From: Alphaproteobacteria bacterium
GTDB lineage: Bacteria > Pseudomonadota > Alphaproteobacteria > Micropepsales > Micropepsaceae
NCBI GenBank assembly: GCA_028869355.1
Contig: JAGWSK010000368.1
Coordinates: 1 to 5,062, forward strand
Length of the DNA stretch: 5,062 bases
Direction of reading: 5' to 3'
Positions 1 to 5,062 of the stretch are shown piece by piece (position 1 is the stretch's first letter; the number at the start of each line of letters is the position of its first letter). The position numbers were made by a program, and so were the translations under genes. The notes beneath the pieces were generated by a model. It did no database searches and was not told where the DNA came from. It saw only the letters and a list, made by a program, of their open reading frames with translations.

Positions 1-104
1 ACGGTGTGACCTTTCGCGAACGCGCTCAAACATTTGACGATTGGTGCGTTGTCGTTTCGAGGCGAACGGGAGTGCCTTGCGGGCAAGTTCCGTTGCATCA
101 AAAC

Positions 105-109
105 GGGAG
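105..109 (+). promoter_or_regulatory. Ribosome binding site of the small lipoprotein gene
   Basis: The sequence GGGAG lies six bases before the ATG at 116. It decides the start: the same frame is open back to a TTG at 41, but that start would place 25 polar and basic residues in front of the lipoprotein signal peptide. Confidence 0.6.
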
Positions 110-115
110 TACTCA

Positions 116-421
116 ATGCGTGAAGGTCTTGTGTTGGGCGCCGCCGCGGCAGCCCTCGTGACGCTGGCCGGCTGTGCTTACGATTATTATCCTTACGGGT
201 ATAGCTATACCGTGGCCGCAGGCTATGGCGCACCGATCTATTATGACGGCTATTACGGCCCGTATTGGGATGGTTACTGGGGTCCGCGCGGCGTGTTCTG
301 GTTCTCACCAGGTCCCGGGCGTCCATTCCGCCGCGACCTGGGCGGCCATTTCCGTGGCTTCGGCGGGAGAGGATTCAACCGGGTGGCCGTCGCAAGATTC
401 CGCCGCGGACAACGCGGATAA
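116..421 (+). CDS. Small Tyr/Gly-rich putative lipoprotein, function unknown
   Basis: This gene encodes a 101-residue protein that I do not recognise as a named family. Residues 1-20 form a lipoprotein signal: a short N-terminus (MREG), a hydrophobic Ala/Leu/Val stretch, and a lipobox LAGC with Cys20 as the predicted lipidated residue. The mature protein would therefore be membrane-anchored, in the inner or outer membrane facing the periplasm. Residues 20-64 are strikingly aromatic, with 13 tyrosines plus several Trp and Phe among Gly and Pro. Residues 65-101 switch to a Gly/Arg/Phe-rich basic tail with ten arginines and a single acidic residue. Alphaproteobacteria often carry small YXXG-rich envelope proteins of this look, but their roles are mostly unknown. 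The ATG is chosen over the upstream in-frame TTG at 41 because of its ribosome binding site and the signal peptide. The gene converges on the tetR-type gene, and nothing ties it to the efflux operon. Confidence 0.75.
   Translation: MREGLVLGAAAAALVTLAGCAYDYYPYGYSYTVAAGYGAPIYYDGYYGPYWDGYWGPRGVFWFSPGPGRPFRRDLGGHFRGFGGRGFNRVAVARFRRGQRG
403..417. other. Short GC hairpin at the 3' end of the lipoprotein gene
   Basis: CCGCG (403-407) and CGCGG (413-417) are perfect complements around a five-base loop GACAA, just before the TAA at 419-421. No T-tract follows, so it is at best a weak transcript-end stabiliser. In GC-rich coding DNA such a five-pair stem can also occur by chance. Confidence 0.25.
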
Positions 422-436
422 TCAGGCTACGGATGA

Positions 437-467
437 CAGGGATCAGAATGCGAAATTCTGACCCCTG
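437..467. terminator. Imperfect stem-loop between convergent genes; possible bidirectional terminator or palindromic repeat
   Basis: Bases 437-449 can pair with 455-467 around the five-base loop GCGAA. Twelve of the thirteen positions match; the only mismatch is A442 with C462. The inner arm is CAGAAT/ATTCTG and the outer arm CAGGG/CCCTG. It sits where transcription from the lipoprotein gene and the opposing regulator gene meets, which suits a terminator for both, but neither side has a clear T-tract. The structure overlaps the stop codon and the last seven codons of the regulator gene. An alternative reading is a copy of a dispersed extragenic palindrome (REP-like), which a single window cannot test. 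Confidence 0.5.
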
Positions 468-1141
468 ACTTCCGTGCTCTGCTTTCCGGTCCCTGACAGG
501 AAGATCTTTACCGCCTGATCGGCGATCCGTTCGCGTTGCGCCGCATCCGGCCGGTGCACGACGCCGAGAATGATTCGGTCGCGGATGCCGCCGAGCACGA
601 GATGCACGAACTGGTCGGCCGCCAGATCGGGATCGGCAATATCGAGTTTCCCGGCCGCCACGGCATCGCGCAACCAGCATCTGAGCGACTCCATGCCGGT
701 CGGCACGCCGCGCCGGTCATACATCACCGCACGCACCAGTTTCGGGAAGCGGCTGACCTCGAGCACAACCATCTTGTGCAGTTTCACGCGTTCGGGCCGG
801 GTCAGAAAATCGAGAAGGTGAAGCGCGACATCCTTCAGCACGCGAGCAGGATCTTCCGACGCCAGCATGATGCTGCTGAGTTCCGCGTTGCGGCTGTTGC
901 GGCACTGCGCGACGATTTCGCCGAACAAGCCCGCCTTGCTGCCGAAATGGTGATACAGAGTTTTCTTGGCGACGCCTGCTTCGCGGGCGATCGCGTCGAG
1001 TGAGGATTCCGCGTAGCCGCGGGTGAGGAAATGGCGCTGCGCGATGGCGAGGATGCGCTTCAGGCATTCCTCCGCTTCGCGCCGTGTCGGCCGTCCGCCA
1101 CGCTTTGCCGCGCCCGGCGCCGATGCTTCTGCGATGCTCAT
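443..1141 (-). CDS. TetR/AcrR-family transcriptional repressor, probably of the adjacent RND efflux operon
   Basis: This gene encodes a 232-residue DNA-binding regulator. Residues about 24-70 form the TetR-type N-terminal domain: helix 1 (LKRILAIAQRHFLTRGY) leads into the helix-turn-helix at about 48-67, with IAREAGVAKKTLYHHFGSK as its signature and KKTLYHHF as the recognition helix region. The rest is an all-helical ligand and dimer domain. Its stretch around EVSRFPKLVRAVMYDRR and the later LAADQFVHLVLGG resemble the AefR-type C-terminal domain often paired with RND pumps. The ATG is the only plausible start: reading back, the frame meets a TAG after nine codons with no other start codon. 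A purine-rich AAGGGA precedes it with almost no spacing, so the ribosome site is poor. The gene diverges from the pump gene across 77 bp containing an operator-like palindrome, which implies repression of the pump and of itself. The ligand is unknown. The last residues (RGQNFAF) are encoded by a hairpin. Confidence 0.92.
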   Translation of the reverse strand: MSIAEASAPGAAKRGGRPTRREAEECLKRILAIAQRHFLTRGYAESSLDAIAREAGVAKKTLYHHFGSKAGLFGEIVAQCRNSRNAELSSIMLASEDPARVLKDVALHLLDFLTRPERVKLHKMVVLEVSRFPKLVRAVMYDRRGVPTGMESLRCWLRDAVAAGKLDIADPDLAADQFVHLVLGGIRDRIILGVVHRPDAAQRERIADQAVKIFLSGTGKQSTEVRGQNFAF

Positions 1142-1145
1142 TCCC

Positions 1146-1175
1146 TTGACAGGCTCTTCGAATGGAAACTATACG
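1146..1175 (+). promoter_or_regulatory. Predicted sigma-70-type promoter of the efflux operon
   Basis: TTGACA at 1146-1151 is a perfect -35 consensus. Eighteen bases later TATACG (1170-1175) matches the -10 consensus at four of six positions. Transcription would start near 1182 and give a leader of about 37 bases before the pump ATG. The -10 box lies inside the inverted repeat at 1164-1186, so a repressor bound there would block polymerase directly. The -35 box also overlaps the region just upstream of the regulator start codon. Confidence 0.6.
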
Positions 1176-1186
1176 GTAGCGTTTCC
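1164..1186. promoter_or_regulatory. Predicted TetR-family operator (23-bp inverted repeat)
   Basis: Outer half-sites GGAAAC (1164-1169) and GTTTCC (1181-1186) are perfect inverse complements, and an inner TAC-G-GTA (1172-1178) continues the symmetry about G1175. Of the eleven base pairs around the centre, nine are symmetric; only the two positions between inner and outer arms break it. Size and symmetry fit binding by one or two TetR-family dimers. It lies between the divergent regulator and pump genes and covers the -10 regions of both directions. That the neighbouring regulator binds it is inferred from position and family behaviour. Confidence 0.7.
1168..1173 (-). promoter_or_regulatory. 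Possible -10 box of the regulator gene
   Basis: On the reverse strand this reads TATAGT, five of six matches to TATAAT, and would start transcription near 1161, about 20 bases before the regulator ATG. No good -35 hexamer is found at the usual distance (1190-1196). The box is within the operator, consistent with autorepression. Confidence 0.35.
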
Positions 1187-1218
1187 TAAACGGATGCGGC
1201 GCCCGGCGCAAGTTCCCC

Positions 1219-4200
1219 ATGGTCAATTTTTTTATCGAGCGGCCGGTGTTCGCGTCCGCCATCGCCATCATCATGGTGCTGGCCGGGCTGATTGCCTACG
1301 TCAATCTGCCGGTCGCCCGCTTCCCCGAGATCACCCCGCCGCAGGTGCTGGTGAAATCCACCTACACCGGCGCGAGCTCGCAGGTGGTCTCCGATACTGT
1401 CAGCACGCCGCTGGAAGCCCAGATCAACGGCGCCCAGGGCATGGCCTATATTTCTTCGGTCAGCGCCAATGACGGCACATCGACGATCACCGCTACCTTC
1501 AATGTCGGCTATGACGTCAATATCGCTGCGGTCGATGTGCAGAACCGCGTGTCACAGGCGACGCCGCAACTGCCGCCGATCGTGAATCAGGCCGGAGTCA
1601 CGATCCAGAAGCAGAATCCCAACTTCATCATGGCGGTCAGTGTCTATTCGCCGGACAATTCAGTCGATCCCGTGACTTTGTCCAATTACGCCTATCTGCA
1701 GCTGGTCAATCCGTTGAAGCGGCTGCCCGGCGTCAGCGACGTGACCATCTTCGGTGAGCGGCGCTATTCCATGCGCATCTGGCTTGATCCCAACAAGCTC
1801 GCCCAACTCGGCATGACCGCCACCGACGTGCAGCAGGCGATTGCCGAACAAAATGTGCAAGTCGCGGCCGGCAAATTCGGCGAGGAGCCGGCGCCGCCGG
1901 GAACCGCGTTCCAGTATCAGATCAACGCCCAGGGCCAGCTCGCCGACCCGCAGCAATTCGGCAATATCGTGCTGCGTGCCGGCACCGCCAGCGATGCCGC
2001 GGTTTACCTGCGCGATGTCGCACGCACCGATCTCGGCGCCCTGCAATACACTTCCGACGCCGAAATCGACACCCACCCCGCCGCCCTTCTTGCGGTTTTC
2101 CAGTTGCCCCAGGCCAACGCGCTCGACGTCGCCAGGCGTGTCCGCGCAACCATGACCGAACTCGGCGCACGCTTCCCGAAAGGCATGGCGTGGTCGGTCA
2201 ACTTCGATACCACGATGTTCGTATCGGCCTCGATGTCCGAGGTGATGAAGACGCTCGGCATCGCGCTCGTGCTGGTGCTGCTGGTGGTTTACATTTTCCT
2301 CCAGAGCTGGCGCACCACGCTGATCCCGATGGTGGCGATTCCGGTGTCGCTGATCGCCACTCTCGCGGTCATGTATCTGCTCGGCTTTTCCATCAACACG
2401 GTCAGCATGCTTGGCATCGTGCTGGCGATCGGATTGGTCGTGGATGACGCGATCGTAGTGGTGGAAAATGTCCAGCGGCAGCTCGAAAACGGCATGCCGC
2501 CGCTGATGGCGGCCAAAGTCGCGATGAAGGAAGTGACGGGGCCGATCATCGCGACATCGGCGGTGCTGGGCGCGGTGTTTGTGCCGATCGCTTTCTTGCC
2601 CGGCATTACCGGGCGTCTATACAACCAGTTCGCATTGACGATCGCGATTTCGGTCGCATTCTCGGCGTTCAATTCGCTGACCCTGAGCCCCGCGCTTTGC
2701 GCCGTGCTGTTGCGCCACGAGAGGCCGCCGCAATTTCCGCTCTTTCGCGGCTTCAATTTTGTCTTCGAATGGACACGGCACAAATACGCCAGTTCGATTC
2801 GCACCCTCGTCCGCTATCGCTGGCCTGCGGTCGGGATTTTCGCCGCCGCCATCACTGCCACTTACGGTCTCTACGAAACCATTCCCTCCACCTTCGCGCC
2901 GCTGGAAGACACCGGCTATTTCTTCGTCATTACCCAGCTACCCAATGGCGCGTCGCTGCAGCGCACCGAAGCCGTGGCCAACAAGGTCCGGGATATCCTG
3001 CTGCATACGCCGGGCGTCGACAGTGTGATGTCCGTGACGGGATTGAATTTCGTCACCCGCGCCACTGCCTCCAACGCCGCGGCGCAATTTGCCATTATGA
3101 AACCGTGGGATCAGCGCGGCCCGGACCAGAGCCTGGCCAACATCATCGCGAAGGTGCAGCCGAAACTCGACGGGCTCACCGACGGCGTCACGGTGGCGCT
3201 CAATCCGCCGGCCATCAACGGCATCGGAACCTTCGGCGGATTCGACTTCCAGCTTGAAGACCTGACCGGGCGCGGCAGCGCGGCGCTCAATGACGCGGTG
3301 CAGTCTTTGCTGGCGGCGGCACGCAAGCAGAAGGCAATCGATGGGCGTACGCTGATCACCAGCTTCGACGACTCGACGCCGCAATACAATTTCGATCTCG
3401 ACCGCACCAAGGCGAAGCTGCTTGGCGTCAATCTGAGCGACGTCTTCAACACCATGCAGATCTATCTCGGCTCGCTCTACGTCAACAACCTGACTTTGTT
3501 CGGCCGCACCTTCCAGGTGCTGCTGGAAGCCGATCCGCAGTCGCGCGGCAACAAGAGCGACCTGTCGCAACTCTACGTCCGCAACAATACCGGCAACATG
3601 GTGCCGCTGAGCGCGCTCGGCAAACTGGTGCCGGTGGTCGGTACCGAGGTCGTGCCGCACTACAATCTTTACGGCGCGGCGGAAGTCACCGGCACCGCGG
3701 CGGAAGGTTACAGTTCCAGCGAAGCGGTGGCGGCAATGGAGCGGGCGGCGAAAACGCTGCCATCCGATTTTGGATTCGAATGGACCGGCATCACCTATCA
3801 GGAATTGCAGGCGGGATCGGTGGCGGGCCTGGTGTTCGCCCTCGGGCTGATTTTTGTATTCCTGTTTCTTGCCGCCCAATATGAAAGCTGGACCATTCCG
3901 TTCACCATCATCCTCGCCGTACCGCTGGCGCTGTTCGGCGCGCTGTCGCTGCTATGGCTGCGGCATATGGAAGTGGACATCTATTCGCAGATCGGATTTG
4001 TGCTGCTGATCGGACTGTCGGCGAAGAATGCAATCCTGATCGTGGAATTTGCCAAGCGGCGGCGTGAAGCGGGCGAGGACATCGTGCACGCGGCGAAAGA
4101 AGCGGCGCGGCTGCGGCTGCGGCCGATCCTGATGACTGCCTTTGCCTTCATTTTCGGCGCCATCCCGCTGATGATTGCAACCGGGGCCGGCGCCGCCAGC

Positions 4201-4362
4201 CGTCAATCGATCGGAACCACGGTGGTCGGCGGCATGTTCGCCGCGACACTTCTCAGCCTTGGATTCGTGCCTATCTTCTATGTACTCATCGAACGCATGC
4301 GCGAACGAGTCATGCCGCGGGTTGCACGTGTGCCCGCCGACCATCTCGCGCCCGGGGAATAG
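1219..4362 (+). CDS. RND multidrug efflux pump, inner-membrane permease subunit (HAE1 / AcrB-like)
   Basis: This 1047-residue protein is full length for the hydrophobe/amphiphile efflux family, whose trimers use the proton gradient to expel drugs or toxic small molecules from the membrane and periplasm. It begins with the family signature NFFIERPVF and transmembrane helix 1 (about 9-29). A periplasmic porter loop follows, then helices 2-6 (about 344-500), a link to helix 7 (about 535-555), the second periplasmic loop, and helices 8-12 (from about 868). The proton-relay residues are all present: Asp409-Asp410 in helix 4 (GLVVDDAIVVVENV), Lys936 in helix 10 (GLSAKNAILIVEFAK), and Arg966 and Thr973 around helix 11 (RLRPILMT). 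These match AcrB D407, D408, K940, R971 and T978. No frameshift or stop interrupts it. The start is fixed by the signature, although no Shine-Dalgarno is visible. It lies 12 bases upstream of an adaptor gene in the same direction and is probably co-transcribed with it. Substrates cannot be predicted; the switch loop near 605-619 differs from AcrB. Confidence 0.96.
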   Translation: MVNFFIERPVFASAIAIIMVLAGLIAYVNLPVARFPEITPPQVLVKSTYTGASSQVVSDTVSTPLEAQINGAQGMAYISSVSANDGTSTITATFNVGYDVNIAAVDVQNRVSQATPQLPPIVNQAGVTIQKQNPNFIMAVSVYSPDNSVDPVTLSNYAYLQLVNPLKRLPGVSDVTIFGERRYSMRIWLDPNKLAQLGMTATDVQQAIAEQNVQVAAGKFGEEPAPPGTAFQYQINAQGQLADPQQFGNIVLRAGTASDAAVYLRDVARTDLGALQYTSDAEIDTHPAALLAVFQLPQANALDVARRVRATMTELGARFPKGMAWSVNFDTTMFVSASMSEVMKTLGIALVLVLLVVYIFLQSWRTTLIPMVAIPVSLIATLAVMYLLGFSINTVSMLGIVLAIGLVVDDAIVVVENVQRQLENGMPPLMAAKVAMKEVTGPIIATSAVLGAVFVPIAFLPGITGRLYNQFALTIAISVAFSAFNSLTLSPALCAVLLRHERPPQFPLFRGFNFVFEWTRHKYASSIRTLVRYRWPAVGIFAAAITATYGLYETIPSTFAPLEDTGYFFVITQLPNGASLQRTEAVANKVRDILLHTPGVDSVMSVTGLNFVTRATASNAAAQFAIMKPWDQRGPDQSLANIIAKVQPKLDGLTDGVTVALNPPAINGIGTFGGFDFQLEDLTGRGSAALNDAVQSLLAAARKQKAIDGRTLITSFDDSTPQYNFDLDRTKAKLLGVNLSDVFNTMQIYLGSLYVNNLTLFGRTFQVLLEADPQSRGNKSDLSQLYVRNNTGNMVPLSALGKLVPVVGTEVVPHYNLYGAAEVTGTAAEGYSSSEAVAAMERAAKTLPSDFGFEWTGITYQELQAGSVAGLVFALGLIFVFLFLAAQYESWTIPFTIILAVPLALFGALSLLWLRHMEVDIYSQIGFVLLIGLSAKNAILIVEFAKRRREAGEDIVHAAKEAARLRLRPILMTAFAFIFGAIPLMIATGAGAASRQSIGTTVVGGMFAATLLSLGFVPIFYVLIERMRERVMPRVARVPADHLAPGE

Positions 4363-4363
4363 T

Positions 4364-4367
4364 GGAG
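4364..4367 (+). promoter_or_regulatory. Ribosome binding site supporting a TTG start for the adaptor gene
   Basis: GGAG begins two bases after the pump stop codon and stands seven bases before TTG at 4375. It is the best Shine-Dalgarno match in the junction, and no ATG or GTG lies in the adaptor frame nearby, so TTG is the supported start. Confidence 0.65.
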
Positions 4368-4374
4368 CAACGGA

Positions 4375-5062
4375 TTGAAGGTTCAGACCAAATTTGGAGT
4401 CTTAGCGGTCGCCGGGCTGGCCGTTGCGCTGCCCATTGGCTGGGTCGCCGTCAGCAACAGCGGCGCCGGCAAAACCGCCGAAACCCCGCCGCCCCCGCCC
4501 GCCATCGAAGTGCCGGTCGCCGGCGTGGTCGAAAAAACCGTGCCGGTGTTCCTCACTTATGCCGGCTCGACCGACGCGGTGCGCACTGTCACTCTGCAGG
4601 CCCTGGTGACCGGATATTTGCAGAGGCGCCTGGTGACCGACGGGTCGGATGTGACGCAGGGTCAATTGCTGTATCAGATTGATCCCAAGCCCTATCAGGC
4701 GGTGCTCGATCAGGCGAAGGCGCAGGAAGAGAAGGACACCGCGGCGCTGCAATATGCCAAGTCGAGCCGCACGCGCAACGAAGCCATGGCGAAGAACGGT
4801 GACGTCTCGCTCGATACCCTGCAGCAATCCGCGAGCAGCGAGCAGCAATATGACGCCGCGGTCGCCGCCGACCGGGCCGCGATCGAGACCGCGCAGCTCA
4901 ATGTCGATCACACCCGGATTCACGCGCCGTTCGCCGGCCGCGTCGGGATTTCAATCCTCAATGAAGGCGCGCTGATCAACACCGCGGGCAGCCAGATCAA
5001 CACCCTGGTCCAGCTCGATCCGATCTACGCCACCTTCAATCCGCCCGATGCCGACTTGCCGC
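4375..5062 (+). CDS. RND efflux periplasmic adaptor subunit (membrane fusion protein, HlyD/AcrA type), 3' end beyond window
   Basis: I translated this frame directly: 229 codons are open from the TTG to the window edge with no stop. An adaptor of this family is usually 370-420 residues, so a little over half is present. Residues about 7-26 form a hydrophobic signal or membrane anchor (FGVLAVAGLAVALPIGWVAV) with no lipobox, so it is probably not a lipoprotein. A proline run (38-42) then leads to the domains. The first lipoyl half is about 69-103, with GYLQRRLVTDGSDVTQGQLLYQIDP, the typical adaptor signature. A helical hairpin rich in Ala/Gln/Glu spans about 107-177 and would contact the outer-membrane channel. 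The second lipoyl half is about 178-213 (DHTRIHAPFAGRVG). The beta-barrel begins at IYATFNPPDADL. The protein would join the pump at 1219-4362 to an outer-membrane channel not seen here. The gene shares the reading frame of the pump, separated only by its stop and four codons. The truncation is due to the window edge. Confidence 0.93.
   Translation, partial: MKVQTKFGVLAVAGLAVALPIGWVAVSNSGAGKTAETPPPPPAIEVPVAGVVEKTVPVFLTYAGSTDAVRTVTLQALVTGYLQRRLVTDGSDVTQGQLLYQIDPKPYQAVLDQAKAQEEKDTAALQYAKSSRTRNEAMAKNGDVSLDTLQQSASSEQQYDAAVAADRAAIETAQLNVDHTRIHAPFAGRVGISILNEGALINTAGSQINTLVQLDPIYATFNPPDADLP

Noticed and set aside
34..62. Possible promoter for the lipoprotein gene starting with TTGACG at 34-39
   Set aside because: The -35-like hexamer is good, but no credible -10 box is seen 16-18 bases downstream, so I do not call it.
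41..115. N-terminal extension of the lipoprotein from TTG at 41
   Set aside because: It would add 25 residues before the signal peptide and lacks the ribosome site found ahead of the ATG at 116.
536..1003. Forward open frame of 155 residues opposite the regulator gene
   Set aside because: It mirrors the TetR coding region, has no ribosome site or recognisable domain, and is explained by GC-biased codon positions on the other strand.
1023..1472. Forward open frame crossing the divergent control region into the pump gene
   Set aside because: It overlaps the regulator start, the operator and the pump N-terminus in a different frame, with no family resemblance.
2938..3879. Long reverse-strand open frame (313 residues) inside the pump gene
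   Set aside because: It lies wholly opposite a convincing RND coding region, has a low-complexity Arg/His/Glu-rich composition typical of antisense frames in GC-rich genes, and shows no domain I recognise.
4362..4682. Forward open frame beginning GTG at 4362, overlapping the pump stop codon
   Set aside because: Its product is Arg-rich with no domain, while the overlapping frame from 4375 gives a clear adaptor protein that stays open to the window end.
1219..5062. Whether the pump and adaptor might be one fused reading frame, since they share a frame
   Set aside because: A TAG at 4360-4362 separates them after a normal pump C-terminus, and the adaptor has its own ribosome site and signal sequence, so two separate proteins are expected.

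Overview
The window looks like a piece of an alphaproteobacterial chromosome, most likely Hyphomicrobiales in the Bradyrhizobium/Rhodopseudomonas neighbourhood. This placement is an inference from the moderately high GC content, the GC-rich third codon positions and the style of the proteins; it does not rest on any marker gene. I see no mobile element, tRNA, rRNA or CRISPR array.

Layout from left to right: (1) a small forward gene at 116-421 for a Tyr/Gly/Trp-rich lipoprotein of unknown function; (2) an imperfect stem-loop at 437-467 between this gene and its convergent neighbour; (3) a reverse-strand TetR/AcrR-family repressor gene at 443-1141; (4) a 77-bp divergent control region at 1142-1218 holding a forward promoter with a consensus -35 box and a clear inverted repeat lying over its -10 box; (5) a complete forward gene at 1219-4362 for an HAE1-type RND inner-membrane efflux pump of 1047 residues; (6) the first 229 codons of a periplasmic adaptor (membrane fusion protein) at 4375-5062, which starts at TTG 12 bases after the pump stop codon and runs off the window.

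The last four elements form one familiar module. The adaptor and pump would make two of the three parts of a tripartite proton-driven efflux system, and the divergent TetR protein would repress both the pump operon and itself by binding the operator between them until a ligand releases it. No outer-membrane channel is seen, so it is either downstream or shared from elsewhere. The substrate cannot be read from the sequence. The less ordinary points are the pump-before-adaptor order, the TTG-started adaptor, a pump switch loop unlike that of AcrB, a hairpin that encodes the last residues of the repressor, and the unidentified lipoprotein. I do not see evidence for a wholly new biological system here.

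Bases 1-115 contain no gene I can support. A TTG-started N-terminal extension of the lipoprotein frame (from 41) is possible, but it would bury the signal peptide.
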